Of a stretch of DNA of 64,000 nucleotides, positions 43,919-53,338 are shown piece by piece. Each line of letters begins with the position of its first letter. The first letter of the stretch is position 1. The stretch is taken from the NCBI RefSeq assembly GCF_014641075.1, contig NZ_BMHP01000002.1, forward strand, positions 682,001 to 746,000, given 5' to 3'. A model generated the notes under the pieces. The model saw nothing but the letters and a program-made list of their open reading frames with translations. It did no database searches and was not told the DNA's origin. The stretch is from Paenibacillus nasutitermitis. GTDB lineage: Bacteria; Bacillota; Bacilli; Paenibacillales; Paenibacillaceae. Made by a program: the position numbers and the translations under genes.

Positions 43919-44075
43919 TAAACCCCTCCTCACCGCAACCGTCAACCCATAGGTGGGCCCGGCTGCCGGTCTATTAAATTTCATTCGACAGCTATATAGG
44001 TTCTCCTGCTTCAAGAAAACTTCCCAATAAGATAAGATAAGTTTCTTGAGAGGTTATGAATAAATACCTTTACAT

Positions 44076-44140
44076 TTACAAAAAGCAACCCGGAGCAGCC
44101 GAACCGGAACACCGGACGGCTGGACAGCCAGGTTGCTTTT
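44076..44140 (-). terminator. hairpin terminator between rpsO and pnp
   Basis: Outer stem AAAAGCAACC/GGTTGCTTTT (44081-44090 with 44131-44140) encloses a second GC-rich inverted repeat, and ends in TTTTT on the minus strand. Likely partial, since no clear pnp promoter was seen downstream. Confidence 0.75.
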
Positions 44141-44153
44141 ATCCACGCATCTT

Positions 44154-44423
44154 TTATCGGCGAAGGCCGAGTCTTTCGATCAATGCGCTATAACGTCGTA
44201 CATCCTTGTTCTTCAGGTATGCCAACAGCTTACGGCGTTGACCGACCATTTTGAGCAGGCCGCGACGGGAGTGATGATCTTTCTTGTGCACCCGAAGATG
44301 GTCTGTCAAGTTGACGATGTTTTGCGTCAGGATAGCGATTTGAACTTCCGGAGATCCGGTGTCGTTCGCATGGGTTTTGTGCTCGTCGATCAATTGATTT
44401 TTACGCTCTTGAGTAAGTGCCAT
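44154..44423 (-). CDS. rpsO: 30S ribosomal protein S15
   Basis: The 89-residue protein is S15, which binds 16S rRNA helix 22 early in small-subunit assembly. [34 protein letters not shown] and [12 protein letters not shown] are all standard. AAAGGAGGTG lies 8 nt before the ATG. The promoter is at 44549-44577 and a structured leader of roughly 120 nt precedes the gene, a usual place for S15 autoregulation. pnp follows. Confidence 0.99.
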   Translation of the reverse strand: MALTQERKNQLIDEHKTHANDTGSPEVQIAILTQNIVNLTDHLRVHKKDHHSRRGLLKMVGQRRKLLAYLKNKDVRRYSALIERLGLRR

Positions 44424-44510
44424 CCTTGTTCACCTCCTTTATCATAATCGCCATTAGCCTCGCCGCCGCCGGTGATATCGAGCAGGCCAAGCCAAGGTTC
44501 CGTCAGCGCA

Positions 44511-44536
44511 GTAGTTGGATCGGAATCCAGCTCTAC
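44511..44536 (-). promoter_or_regulatory. hairpin in rpsO leader (candidate S15 autoregulatory element)
   Basis: In the leader RNA GUAG...CUAC encloses UGGAU/AUCCA with a UCCG loop. S15 leaders in several phyla use such hairpins as ribosomal-protein binding sites; whether this one does is inference. Confidence 0.4.
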
Positions 44537-44548
44537 GCAACGACTAGA

Positions 44549-44577
44549 AGTATATCATATCTGCTTGTATAAAGTAA
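44549..44577 (-). promoter_or_regulatory. extended -10 promoter for rpsO
   Basis: TTACTT (44572-44577), 17 nt spacer ending TGA, then TATACT (44549-44554) on the minus strand, so an extended -10 (TGnTATACT). Confidence 0.65.
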
Positions 44578-44590
44578 ATGCCAAGAGCCA

Positions 44591-45541
44591 CTATTTAAAA
44601 GCGGATAACACGGATTTGGCCTGTTCGGCATCCGCATGAATCTGTGCGACCAATTCATCGATGGAATTAAATTTCTTCTCGGTACGGAGGAATGAAATAA
44701 AATGAATCGTTATGGATTGGCCATAAATGTCGCCGGCAAAGTCCAATAAATGAGCCTCCATCACCGGCTTTGTAAGGTTATCGTGAAAGGTTGGCTTCAC
44801 TCCGATATTGAGCACACCCGGAATCCGCTTGCCGTCCCATTCGGCCATAATGGCGTAAACACCCTGCCGGGGAATGACATAGGCCGCTTTCGTCTCCAGA
44901 TTGGCAGTAGGAAATCCGATCTTGCTGCCTCTTCCTTCCCCGTGAACGACTGTCCCCTGTACATGGTAAGGTTCACCCAAAAGCTGCTCGGCCTGCTCCG
45001 GCTTGCCTTCCGCCAATGCTTGGCGAATGAGGGTGCTGCTTACTTTCTTGCCGTCGATCAGAAGCGGGTCCACAATTTCTACTGAAATATCCGGTCCACC
45101 CATTTCGGCAAGCGTGTCCGCTTTTCCGGCACCGCGCGCTCCGAAGGAAAAATCAAATCCTACAACAGCTTTCCTCACCTGCAATGGCCGCAGTACATGT
45201 TCCACAAATTGAGCCGGCGTAACTGCCGAGAAATCCAGATTGAATTGAACGATATATGTCACATCCACGCCAAGAGAACGAAAGCGGTTGACTTTCTCCT
45301 CCAAGGGTGTCAGCCCGTTCACATATTGCTCCCCTTGACCCAGCACTTCCTTGGGATGCGGGTAAAAAGTCATCACTGCCGACTGCAGGCCCGCCTTGCG
45401 CGCCGCTTCGACAGAACGCCGGATAACGTTTTGATGCCCCTTATGCACGCCATCGAAATAGCCGATCGCAAGCGTCTTTGGAAGAGCTGTCTTTACAGGT
45501 TCAGTGTCTTGAACCGGGTATTGTAATGAAATTATTTTCAC
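44591..45541 (-). CDS. ribF: bifunctional riboflavin kinase/FAD synthetase
   Basis: RibF phosphorylates riboflavin to FMN and adenylates FMN to FAD. The 316-residue protein has the N-terminal nucleotidyltransferase domain (AIGYFDGVHKGHQNVI, MTFYPHPKEVL) and the C-terminal kinase domain (GRGSKIGFPTANLE). Of two in-frame GTG codons I prefer 45541 (MKIISLQYP), because AGGTG is spaced 8 nt from it and Bacillus RibC begins similarly; the other is at 45550. It follows truB by 35 nt and is the last gene of the rimP-ribF operon. Confidence 0.95.
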   Translation of the reverse strand: MKIISLQYPVQDTEPVKTALPKTLAIGYFDGVHKGHQNVIRRSVEAARKAGLQSAVMTFYPHPKEVLGQGEQYVNGLTPLEEKVNRFRSLGVDVTYIVQFNLDFSAVTPAQFVEHVLRPLQVRKAVVGFDFSFGARGAGKADTLAEMGGPDISVEIVDPLLIDGKKVSSTLIRQALAEGKPEQAEQLLGEPYHVQGTVVHGEGRGSKIGFPTANLETKAAYVIPRQGVYAIMAEWDGKRIPGVLNIGVKPTFHDNLTKPVMEAHLLDFAGDIYGQSITIHFISFLRTEKKFNSIDELVAQIHADAEQAKSVLSAFK

Positions 45542-45576
45542 TGCCGTCACACCTGCTTTATGAGCTTCGCTTTTGA

Positions 45577-46494
45577 TTAAGCGGACGTAAACACCTTGAC
45601 CGCTTTCAATTCGTTTGTTTCCCTGTCTGCTTCAAAAATACCGAGGAACAATCCGTCATTCCGATATAAACAAACCAATCCTTGCCCCTCTTCAAGCACC
45701 AACGCCTCTACATCTTGCAGAGGGATCCGCTTGCCTTGATAGGCATGCTGGGCGGTGCTTGCATTAACCATTCCGCGTGGCAGGTGCCCGAGCGCTGAAT
45801 CAGCCGGCAGCAGTTTCGATGCAAGTTCCCCGGTGGCTTGAAGGCTCCGGATCTCCTCCATCGTCAGGCAATCTTCCTGACTGAAGCCTCCCGACATGGT
45901 GCGAGTGAGCTCCGCCATTGCCGCTGGAACACCCAGCGCTTTGCCAATATCCACACACAAGGTTCGGATATAGGTGCCTTTGGAGCATTGAACCGAGAAT
46001 CGGATCCGGGGATGGTCCCGATCGAGCTCAAGATCAAGCAAATCGAGCGTATAAATCACCGCCGGTCGGGCTTTTCGCTCAACCACTTGTCCTTCTCTGG
46101 CAAGCTCGTAAAGTCTTTTGCCATCGACCCGTACGGCAGAATACATGGGCGGAACCTGCATGATTTCACCGACAAAAGAGGAAAGAGTTCGGCGGATTTC
46201 CGATTTTTCGATGACAACCTTATCGATCTGCGAGATTACAGTACCCGTCAAGTCCTCCGTATCCGTAGCCAATCCCAATTGCAGAACAGCCTCATAAGCT
46301 TTGGGGCGTTCCTGAACGTATTCCACAACCCGGGTCGCTCTCCCGATGCAAAGTGGCAGAACACCCGTTACCTGCGGATCAAGAGTCCCGGTATGGCCGA
46401 TGCGCTTCACTTTAAGGATTCCTCGTACCTTTGCGACTACGTCATGAGAGGTCCAGCCGGCGGGCTTCCAAACAGGCAAGATACCCTCCATCAT
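45577..46494 (-). CDS. truB: tRNA pseudouridine(55) synthase
   Basis: TruB makes pseudouridine 55 in the T loop of tRNAs. The 305-residue protein has the catalytic Asp39 in GHTGTLDPQVTGVLP, the Tyr in MYSAV, and a C-terminal PUA-like domain (RGMVNASTAQHAYQGKRI). The ATG overlaps the nrnA stop by 4 bp, so it is translationally coupled. The order nrnA-truB-ribF is common outside Bacillus sensu stricto. Confidence 0.96.
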   Translation of the reverse strand: MMEGILPVWKPAGWTSHDVVAKVRGILKVKRIGHTGTLDPQVTGVLPLCIGRATRVVEYVQERPKAYEAVLQLGLATDTEDLTGTVISQIDKVVIEKSEIRRTLSSFVGEIMQVPPMYSAVRVDGKRLYELAREGQVVERKARPAVIYTLDLLDLELDRDHPRIRFSVQCSKGTYIRTLCVDIGKALGVPAAMAELTRTMSGGFSQEDCLTMEEIRSLQATGELASKLLPADSALGHLPRGMVNASTAQHAYQGKRIPLQDVEALVLEEGQGLVCLYRNDGLFLGIFEADRETNELKAVKVFTSA

Positions 46495-47504
46495 TTGGCC
46501 AACGCCTCTCTCACCGCATTTACAACGGTTTTCATGGTATCAGGCATAGGGCCGTCAAGCTGACAACCGGCTGCCCTGACATGACCACCGCCACCGAAAG
46601 ATTTGGCAATTGCCGCGACGTCCGCCAGACCAGCAGAACGCATGCTGACTTTGACATGACCCTCCATTGTTTCTTTAAACAGGATGCCAGCTTCCACCCC
46701 TTCAACATTAAGCGCGTAATTAACGAGGCCTTCCAGATCGTCGCCGACTGCGCCAGTCTCTGCCATATCGCCATAAGCGATATACAGCCATGCAATCCGG
46801 TTATCCTCCGAGAATGTCAGTCTGCTTAATGCGCGCTGCAGCAAAAGAAGCTGGGGTTTGGTCATTCTTTCCAACAAGCGGTCCGCAATACAATGACCCT
46901 CAATGCCATGCGCAAGCATTTGCGAGGCAACCTGCATCACATAGGGGCTCGTATTGGAATACCGAAAACCGCCGGTATCGGTGAGCAACCCTGTGTAAAT
47001 GGCCGTGGCCGCTTCGTAATCCAATGTTAGTCCAGCATGTATGATCAAATCATATAAGATCTCCACCGTCGCTGCCGCGTCGGTCCGAATCAGATTTACG
47101 AGGCCAAAAGCATCATTGGTTGGATGATGGTCAATATTGAGGAGTTCTGCCCCTTCGGCAAATAGACCGGACACGAGGCCGATGCGCCGAAAATCGGCGC
47201 AATCGACCGCGATGATCCGGTTATAGCTGTCTGCCGCGGGTTGCAGTTTGCTCCAGTTTATGACAGCAGAGGCATTTTCCAAAAAGTCCAGCCTTGCCGG
47301 TATGGCGCCTTCATTCATCATGACGACTTCTTTGCCAAGCTGACGCAAAATCCAGCCGGTTACAAGCGTCGAGCTGATGGCATCGCCATCCGGCTGAACA
47401 TGGGAAACAACGAGGAACCGCTCTGCTCCTTGGAGAAACTGTAACGTTTGATCCAGCTTCCGGGCATAATCAGCAGGGAAAGCAGAAGCTTGCCCCGCGA
47501 TCAT
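46491..47504 (-). CDS. nrnA: DHH/DHHA1 nanoRNase / pAp phosphatase
   Basis: NrnA degrades 2-5 nt RNAs and dephosphorylates pAp. The 337-residue protein has the DHH domain ([13 protein letters not shown] at 34-46, VDCAD at 100-104, IDHHPTND at 124-131) and the DHHA1 domain with [11 protein letters not shown] near 303. In B. subtilis nrnA lies elsewhere, while here it is between rbfA and truB with 4 bp overlaps on both sides, so it belongs to the translation operon. Confidence 0.95.
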   Translation of the reverse strand: MIAGQASAFPADYARKLDQTLQFLQGAERFLVVSHVQPDGDAISSTLVTGWILRQLGKEVVMMNEGAIPARLDFLENASAVINWSKLQPAADSYNRIIAVDCADFRRIGLVSGLFAEGAELLNIDHHPTNDAFGLVNLIRTDAAATVEILYDLIIHAGLTLDYEAATAIYTGLLTDTGGFRYSNTSPYVMQVASQMLAHGIEGHCIADRLLERMTKPQLLLLQRALSRLTFSEDNRIAWLYIAYGDMAETGAVGDDLEGLVNYALNVEGVEAGILFKETMEGHVKVSMRSAGLADVAAIAKSFGGGGHVRAAGCQLDGPMPDTMKTVVNAVREALAK

Positions 47505-47857
47505 TGGCCACCGTTGCCATTATTGATTTTTTCCAGCAGCGATTCGATCCGGCTGCCGTACTCGATGCTCTGATCGAACTTGAAGATCAATTCAGGCGTA
47601 TGGCGGAACCGGATCCTTTTGCCAAGCTCCGAACGAAGAAAACCCGTACCGCGCGCCAGCGCCTTTAACGTTTCTTCCTTTTGTTCATCATTGCCCAGTA
47701 CGCTCAAGTACACACGTGCCTGTGATAAATCTCCTGTTACTTCCACACCAGTGACCGTAATAAAACCAATTCGCGGGTCTTTGAGCTCCATCTGGATCAG
47801 TGTGCTTAGCTCTTTCTTGATTTGTTCACTTACACGTCCTACGCGAACCTTCGCCAT
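47501..47857 (-). CDS. rbfA: 30S ribosome-binding factor A
   Basis: RbfA is a late 30S assembly and cold-shock factor. The 118-residue protein has the KH-like core ([28 protein letters not shown] and [15 protein letters not shown]) and ends with the [24 protein letters not shown]-type helix. infB ends 7 nt upstream. The ylxP gene that stands between infB and rbfA in B. subtilis is missing. Confidence 0.97.
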   Translation of the reverse strand: MAKVRVGRVSEQIKKELSTLIQMELKDPRIGFITVTGVEVTGDLSQARVYLSVLGNDEQKEETLKALARGTGFLRSELGKRIRFRHTPELIFKFDQSIEYGSRIESLLEKINNGNGGQ

Positions 47858-47864
47858 AGGTCAA

Positions 47865-50633
47865 TCACCTCTCTACTGTTTCCATAACGTAGGCTTCGAT
47901 CGTGTCGCCTTCTTTAAGCTCGAAGTTTTTCTCCAGCGTAATTCCGCATTCATACCCTTGCGCAACTTCTTTGACATCATCCTTGAAACGTTTGAGCGAT
48001 TCAATCTCAGTCTCAAACACCACGATACCGCCGCGGATCAGGCGTGCTTTGGCCGAACGCGTAATTTTACCCGATGTAACCATACAGCCGGCAATCGTAC
48101 CCACTTTGCTGACTTTGAAGATATTGCGGATTTCAGCCTGGCCGATGACTACTTCCTTGAAGACCGGATCCAGCATCCCCTTCATAGCATGCTCAATTTC
48201 GTCAATTACATTGTAGATAATGCTGTGCAAGCGGATATCGACTTTTTCCTGCTCGGCAGTCGCAAGCGCTTGTGGCTCAGGCCTTACGTTAAACCCGATG
48301 ACAATCGCATTTGAAGCTGAAGCCAGATTGATATCGGATTCCGTAATGGCACCAGCGCCGCTGTGAATAATTTTAACGCGAACGCCTTGAATATCGATTT
48401 TCGCAAGCGAACCTTTGAGGGCTTCGGAAGAGCCTTGAACATCGGATTTAATGATGACATTCAGGTCTTTAATTTCACCTTCAACGATATGTTTGTACAA
48501 ATCTTCCAGCGTTACGCGAGAATTCGCTCCAAGCTCTGATTCACGCTGCTTGATCGCTCTGCGGTCTGCAATCGCTCTGGCTTTGCGCTCATCCTCGAAC
48601 ACGAGGAACGGGTCGCCGGCAAGCGGAACCTCTGTCAAGCCTGTAATTTCCACAGGCATACTTGGTCCTGCTTCTTTGAGCCGTCTGCCTTTGTCATTGA
48701 CCATCGCACGCACGCGACCGAAGCAGTTGCCCGCTACAAAAGCATCGCCGACCTTCAACGTTCCGTGCTGCACGAGAATACGGGCAACTGGACCTTTACC
48801 TTTATCCAGTTCCGCTTCAATGACCGTACCGCGAGCCCGTTTGTTGGGATTCGATTTATAGTCATTCACTTCCGCAACCAGAAGAATCATTTCCAGCAGC
48901 TCTTCCAGGCCAATCCGTTGTTTGGCCGACACATTGACAAAGATCGTATCGCCGCCCCACTCTTCCGGCACGAGCTCGTAAGGAGTCAGCTCCTGTTTGA
49001 TCTTATCCGGGTTGGAATCGGGTTTATCAATTTTGTTGACTGCGACAATAATCGGCACGCCAGCCGCTTTGGCATGATTGATTGCCTCTACGGTTTGCGG
49101 CATAACGCCATCATCGGCTGCAACCACAATGATTGTAATGTCGGTAACTTGCGCACCGCGCGCCCGCATGAGCGTAAACGCTTCATGGCCAGGTGTATCC
49201 AGGAAAGTGATTTTCTTGTTGTTGATCTCGGCTTGATAGGCTCCGATATGTTGGGTAATGCCGCCTGCCTCGCCAGTTGATACGCTTGTATGGCGAATGG
49301 CATCAAGCAGTGTTGTTTTACCATGGTCGACGTGACCCATGATGGTTACAACCGGAGGACGGGTTTCAAGATTCTCTTCTTCATCCGTCTCTTCAAACGT
49401 TTCGAAGGCATCCTCTTCAACCGGAATCTTGACTTCAACCTCAACGCCGTATTCGCTTGCGATCAATTGAACCGTATCCAGGTCGACCTCCTGGTTAATG
49501 GTAGCCATTACACCAAGAACAATAAGCTTCTTGATAACCTCGGACGCATCCTTATGAAGCAGTTTCGCCAAATCGCCAACCGTCATCGTACCGCGTACGA
49601 TAATCTTCTTCGGCGTGTTGTCGACTTTTTCTCTGCGTTCCTGCTGCTGGCCGCCTCTTCCGCGCTGGTTTTTGCCGCCTCGGCCTTTGTAATTGCTTGA
49701 ACGATTATCGTCAAATCGTTTGCCGCCCGCACCAGGACCTCCTGGCTTCTTCTTGGCGCCGCCTCTATCGTCTGTGCCTGTTGCAGGACGCGAGTCGAAT
49801 GAACGCCCTTGAGGACCGCGATTCTGCGGCGGCGTGTTTGAGCGCGAACTGCCTTGTGCTCCCTGGCTGCTTGGTCCGGAGCGTTGGCCGCCTGGACCTC
49901 CGCTGCTTTGACCCGGACGTTGCCCGCCCTGGCCTTGGCCGCCTGGACGCTGGCCGCCCTGACCGCTCGGACGTTGGCCACCCTGGCCTTGGCCGCTAGG
50001 TCGCTGGCCGCCCTGACTGCCTTGACCGCTTGGACGTTGGCCGCCCTGGCCTTGACCGCTAGGTCGCTGGCCGCCCTGACTGCTGCCTTGACCGCTTGGA
50101 CGTTGGCCGCCCTGGCCGCTCGGACGCGGGTTGCTGCCTTGATAGGAGGAAGGGCGCTGCTGCTGACTTGACTGCTGTTGTGCTGGTTGCGATGATTCCG
50201 TTTGGCTCGTGTTTGCTGGTGGCGTATTAGATTTAGTTATTGTCATATTCCCCTGTCGTTCCTGATTATTTTTGTTGGCATCTGTCTGTTCTGTCGTGCC
50301 TGGTTGCGCCGCGCCACTGTTTTGCGGCTGGCTGTTTTGCTGCGGTTTGCGTTCAAGCTGCGGCTGGGAAGGACGGTTGGACGATTGAGAAGATGCCGAT
50401 ACAGTCGCATTCTCCTGAGCCCGCTTGGCCGCGGCATTAGATTTAATATCGCGGAAAAATCCTTCAACTTTGCCTACCATTTCATTTTCCATGACACTCA
50501 TATGGTTATTGACGGGCAGATTGAGGCGCTTCAAAATCGTAATAATTTCTTTGCTGCTCATATTGAGTGATTTTGCATATTCGTAAACCCTTAATTTATC
50601 TTTATTGTCCTTGCTGTCTGTTTGTTTAGTCAA
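47865..50633 (-). CDS. infB: translation initiation factor IF-2
   Basis: IF-2 is the GTPase that places initiator tRNA on the ribosome. The 922-residue protein has two IF2_N domains (about 13-65 and 340-395), separated by a Gln/Gly/Pro/Ser-rich linker with tandem RPSGQGGQ-type repeats (170-250), then the G domain with GHVDHGKT (433-440), DTPGH and NKID, and the C-terminal domains. It is about 200 residues longer than B. subtilis IF-2 because of the linker. A TTG start is used, with GGAGG 9 nt upstream; it overlaps the ylxQ 3' end by 8 bp. Confidence 0.97.
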   Translation of the reverse strand: MTKQTDSKDNKDKLRVYEYAKSLNMSSKEIITILKRLNLPVNNHMSVMENEMVGKVEGFFRDIKSNAAAKRAQENATVSASSQSSNRPSQPQLERKPQQNSQPQNSGAAQPGTTEQTDANKNNQERQGNMTITKSNTPPANTSQTESSQPAQQQSSQQQRPSSYQGSNPRPSGQGGQRPSGQGSSQGGQRPSGQGQGGQRPSGQGSQGGQRPSGQGQGGQRPSGQGGQRPGGQGQGGQRPGQSSGGPGGQRSGPSSQGAQGSSRSNTPPQNRGPQGRSFDSRPATGTDDRGGAKKKPGGPGAGGKRFDDNRSSNYKGRGGKNQRGRGGQQQERREKVDNTPKKIIVRGTMTVGDLAKLLHKDASEVIKKLIVLGVMATINQEVDLDTVQLIASEYGVEVEVKIPVEEDAFETFEETDEEENLETRPPVVTIMGHVDHGKTTLLDAIRHTSVSTGEAGGITQHIGAYQAEINNKKITFLDTPGHEAFTLMRARGAQVTDITIIVVAADDGVMPQTVEAINHAKAAGVPIIVAVNKIDKPDSNPDKIKQELTPYELVPEEWGGDTIFVNVSAKQRIGLEELLEMILLVAEVNDYKSNPNKRARGTVIEAELDKGKGPVARILVQHGTLKVGDAFVAGNCFGRVRAMVNDKGRRLKEAGPSMPVEITGLTEVPLAGDPFLVFEDERKARAIADRRAIKQRESELGANSRVTLEDLYKHIVEGEIKDLNVIIKSDVQGSSEALKGSLAKIDIQGVRVKIIHSGAGAITESDINLASASNAIVIGFNVRPEPQALATAEQEKVDIRLHSIIYNVIDEIEHAMKGMLDPVFKEVVIGQAEIRNIFKVSKVGTIAGCMVTSGKITRSAKARLIRGGIVVFETEIESLKRFKDDVKEVAQGYECGITLEKNFELKEGDTIEAYVMETVER
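49884..50126 (-). repeat. short tandem repeats encoding the IF-2 linker
   Basis: About ten imperfect copies of a 15-24 bp unit encode RPSGQG followed by QGGQ or SQGGQ. Variation is at whole-codon level, keeping the frame open. These are in-gene microrepeats, not a CRISPR array. Confidence 0.8.
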
Positions 50634-50961
50634 TATACTCCACCTCCGAAGGTTGGGTTAAACTTTGTATAATGATCTTGGAGAACCCCGCTTCCGTTAC
50701 AGCAATTATTACCCGCTCCGGTTTGCCGATCGATTCTCCCAGCGTGATTCGGTCAAATATCTCCACCAGCTTCACATTATAGGTTCCACACTTGTCCTGG
50801 AATTTCTTCTTTGTGTTTTCCGAAGCGTCTCCCGCAACGATAACAAGCTTAGCTTTTCCCTGGCGTACTGCCTTTAGAACGATCTCATCACCAGAAATCA
50901 CTTTACCTGCCCGCATGGCCATTCCCAGCGTCGACAATGCCTTATGCTTCTGATTCATCAT
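50626..50961 (-). CDS. ylxQ: YlxQ, L7Ae-type RNA-binding protein
   Basis: This small protein (111 residues from the chosen start) belongs to the L7Ae/L30e/S12e family, seen in [36 protein letters not shown]. subtilis YlxQ is a kink-turn binder of unclear role. AGGTGG lies 6 nt before the ATG at 50961; adjacent ATGs at 50967 and 50958 are alternatives, the first lacking room for a ribosome site. It overlaps ylxR (20 bp) and infB (8 bp). Confidence 0.9.
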   Translation of the reverse strand: MMNQKHKALSTLGMAMRAGKVISGDEIVLKAVRQGKAKLVIVAGDASENTKKKFQDKCGTYNVKLVEIFDRITLGESIGKPERVIIAVTEAGFSKIIIQSLTQPSEVEYID

Positions 50962-51265
50962 CGTCATCCACCTGATTCATATCGGCAATAAACCGGTCTT
51001 CCACTGCGATAAAATCCCGCTCGAGCTGATCGTATATTTCCGGGCCCACCGATTGTTTAAGTGCACGGTCAAGCGCTTTGGTTTTTTTCGCCAGCTTGAA
51101 GCAGGCAACTTTGCCGCACAAGTAAGCGCCGCGGCCGGCCTGTTTACCCTTCAAGTCAATCATAATCTGCTCGTCGGGTGTGCGGACGACACGAATTAAT
51201 TCCTTCTTGGGTTTCATTTCCTGGCAAGCCACGCATTTGCGCAGCGGAATTTTTCTAGGTCTCAT
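50942..51265 (-). CDS. ylxR: YlxR family protein (RNase P modulator RnpM)
   Basis: The 107-residue protein shows the YlxR signature KIPLRKCVACQEMKPKKELIRVVRTP and GRGAYLCGKVACF. The B. subtilis protein, renamed RnpM, binds the RNase P RNA and modulates tRNA maturation. The cysteines CxxC and CxxxxC are kept. It has an acidic C-terminal tail (DDDDESEA). AGGAGGG is 8 nt before the ATG. It sits between nusA and ylxQ, with which it overlaps. Confidence 0.95.
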   Translation of the reverse strand: MRPRKIPLRKCVACQEMKPKKELIRVVRTPDEQIMIDLKGKQAGRGAYLCGKVACFKLAKKTKALDRALKQSVGPEIYDQLERDFIAVEDRFIADMNQVDDDDESEA

Positions 51266-51324
51266 CTCTCATCCCTCCTGTGGCGCAAGGCGCTTCGTAA
51301 TGGAATCGCCTATCCAAGCTTTCG

Positions 51325-52422
51325 CTAGTCGACGGAGACGGAATCCTGATGCATCGTGCTCATAGCAGATTTCGGACGGCCATATTCCTGCTCGGCTTGC
51401 GTTTCGCTTTTGATATCAATTTTCCAGCCTGTCAGCTTGGCGGCCAGACGTGCATTCTGCCCTTTGATGCCGATAGCAAGCGATAACTGATAATCCGGCA
51501 CGATCACGCGCGCCATTTTTTCCTGCTCGTATACGATAACTTCCAGCACCTTGGAAGGACTCAGCGCATTCGCGACATACTCTTCCACGCTGTCCGACCA
51601 CCGGACGATATCGATTTTCTCCCCTTTGAGCTCCGTTACGATCATCTGAACACGCATGCCTTTTTGGCCAACGCAGGAGCCGACGGGATCTACCTCTTCA
51701 TTGCGCGAATGAACCGCGATCTTCGAACGGAAGCCCGCTTCCCTGGCTACCGAGCGAATTTCTACGACACCATCGTATATCTCCGGCACTTCCAGCTCAA
51801 ACAAACGCTTCAGCAGGCCGGGATGCGTACGGGAAAGGAAAATTTGCGGCCCTTTTGTGGTGTTCTCGACTTTGGTTATAAACGATTTCACACGGTCGCC
51901 GTGCTTGAATTTATCTGTCGGCATCAATTCGGTAAGCGGCAGCACCGCCTCCACCTTGCCAAGGTCGATAAACAGATTGCGCACATCCTGACGCTGCACG
52001 ATCCCGTTTACGATATCTTCCTCTTTATCGATAAACGCATTATAAATGAGCCCCCGCTCCGCTTCGCGGATACGCTGGGTAACGACTTGTTTAGCCGTTT
52101 GAGCGGCAATACGCCCAAAATCACGCGGCGTTACTTCAATTTCGGCAATATCGTCCAACTGATAATGCGGGTTCAGTTCACGGGAGGCCTCCACTGAAAT
52201 TTCAAGACGGGGATCGAACACTTCATCCACGACCGTCTTCCGCGCATAAACCTTGATCACACCTGTGAAACGGTTTATATCGACCCTTACATTTTGTGCT
52301 GTATTAAAATTGCGTTTGTAACTGGAAATTAATGCGGCTTCCAGTGCTTCTATTAAAATATCTTTGCTGATTCCCTTTTCACGCTCGATTTCCGACAGCG
52401 CTTCTATAAAATCCATGCTCAT
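51325..52422 (-). CDS. nusA: transcription termination/antitermination protein NusA
   Basis: NusA binds RNA polymerase and affects pausing and termination. The 365-residue protein has the N-terminal polymerase-binding domain, an S1 domain (about 135-200), and two KH domains ([46 protein letters not shown]). Like other Firmicutes NusA it lacks the C-terminal acidic repeats of E. coli NusA. GGGGG lies 12 nt before the ATG. rimP ends 83 nt upstream. Confidence 0.97.
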   Translation of the reverse strand: MSMDFIEALSEIEREKGISKDILIEALEAALISSYKRNFNTAQNVRVDINRFTGVIKVYARKTVVDEVFDPRLEISVEASRELNPHYQLDDIAEIEVTPRDFGRIAAQTAKQVVTQRIREAERGLIYNAFIDKEEDIVNGIVQRQDVRNLFIDLGKVEAVLPLTELMPTDKFKHGDRVKSFITKVENTTKGPQIFLSRTHPGLLKRLFELEVPEIYDGVVEIRSVAREAGFRSKIAVHSRNEEVDPVGSCVGQKGMRVQMIVTELKGEKIDIVRWSDSVEEYVANALSPSKVLEVIVYEQEKMARVIVPDYQLSLAIGIKGQNARLAAKLTGWKIDIKSETQAEQEYGRPKSAMSTMHQDSVSVD

Positions 52423-52505
52423 TGGAAATGAGTTCCCCCTTTCAAATCGTTCCTTGTTGGTTAAGGCAATGCTTGCGACATTTGGAAAAAGCGGCTGCCG
52501 CTCTT

Positions 52506-52967
52506 TTAGAAAACGATTGCCAGCCGGGCGCTTGCCACTTTGGTATATGGAATGCTTTGTTTCTTTTTGCCGATTTCAATGACAACTTCTTCGCCGTCAA
52601 ACGAAAGAAGCGTACCCTCAAATTCTTTGGCTCCGCCCACCGGCTCATAGGTTGTAACAAAAACATGCTTGCCGACTGCTTTGGTTACGTCTTCGGGCTT
52701 CTTGAGCGGTCTTTCCGCCCCGGGCGAGGATACCTCAAGAAAATAAGCCTCTTGGATGGGATCGCTCTCGTCGAGCTTCTCGCTTATGAACTCGCTGATC
52801 CGACCGCATTCATCGATATCGATATTGCCTTCTTTATCGACAAAAATGCGCAGGAACCAGTTACTGCCTTCTTTTACATACTCCACGTCAACCAATTCAA
52901 ATCCATGCTCGTCAAAAAAAGGCTGTACCATTTCTTCGATAACGGTTTTGATTTTTGCAGTGCTCAA
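52506..52967 (-). CDS. rimP: ribosome maturation factor RimP
   Basis: RimP assists 30S assembly. The 153-residue protein shows VKEGSNWFLRIFVDKEGNIDIDECGRISE and the very conserved YFLEVSSPGAERPLKK. The start is placed at a TTG at 52967 (MSTAKIKTVIEEM) because GGGGGG is 9 nt upstream and the length then equals that of homologues; the longer frame begins with a GTG at 52985 inside that ribosome site. It heads the nusA-infB operon and is preceded by a 370 bp gene-free leader with direct repeats. Confidence 0.94.
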   Translation of the reverse strand: MSTAKIKTVIEEMVQPFFDEHGFELVDVEYVKEGSNWFLRIFVDKEGNIDIDECGRISEFISEKLDESDPIQEAYFLEVSSPGAERPLKKPEDVTKAVGKHVFVTTYEPVGGAKEFEGTLLSFDGEEVVIEIGKKKQSIPYTKVASARLAIVF

Positions 52968-52984
52968 AAATGCTGTACCCCCCA

Positions 52985-53134
52985 CTGCAACTGCTAGCTG
53001 CTTCTAAGTGCAGCTCAGTCGTCAGTCAAATATCTGCAACTGCTCCTTGCATATACATGCAATTCAGCTGCTTTTAATCTATTGCTGCAACTGTTAATTG
53101 CGTACATATGCAATTCAATTGTCAGTAAACATTA
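52985..53134 (-). repeat. three 50 bp direct repeats in the rimP leader
   Basis: CTGCAACTG recurs at 52985, 53034 and 53085, each followed by a related 40 bp segment containing TGCAATTCA or TGCAGCTCA. Spacings are 49 and 51 nt. The copies are diverged and internally rich in inverted TGCA elements. They lie entirely between the polC terminator and the rimP start. Confidence 0.8.
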
Positions 53135-53144
53135 TAACTGCTGG

Positions 53145-53158
53145 CCGGTTATAACCGG
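53145..53158. promoter_or_regulatory. perfect 14 bp palindrome upstream of rimP operon
   Basis: CCGGTTATAACCGG reads the same on both strands, with partial extension on each side (GG/CC). It lies about 180 bp before rimP and looks like a dimeric protein-binding site; the protein is unknown. Confidence 0.45.
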
Positions 53159-53202
53159 TCCATCCGTTAGTTGTAACCACAAAAGTGCTTTGACAAAACG
53201 TA

Positions 53203-53224
53203 AAGAGTGGGTTTCCCCACTCTT
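53203..53224 (-). terminator. intrinsic terminator after polC
   Basis: Perfect 9 bp stem AAGAGTGGG/CCCACTCTT (53203-53211 with 53216-53224) with a 4 nt loop, then TTTACGTTTTG on the minus strand. Confidence 0.75.
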
Positions 53225-53338
53225 CTGCGAAAAAGTCGTATCATCAGCATTGCCAGAAAAATTATACCATAACCATGTAGTGGTGACAACAAATGAATTA
53301 CTTATACAGCCGATAAAGCGCTGCGTTCGGGACTATTT

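Larger units (their letters stand above)
52968..53338. other. gene-free interval between polC and rimP
   Basis: These 371 bp hold, in minus-strand order, the polC terminator (53203-53224), a perfect 14 bp palindrome CCGGTTATAACCGG (53145-53158), and the three 50 bp repeats. A TATAAT-like box lies at about 53132-53137 but no convincing -35 is seen. I see no coding frame of interest. Confidence 0.7.

Noticed and set aside
49884-50126. CRISPR or minisatellite outside a gene
   Set aside because: The repeats keep the infB reading frame and vary by whole codons, so they are part of the IF-2 linker.
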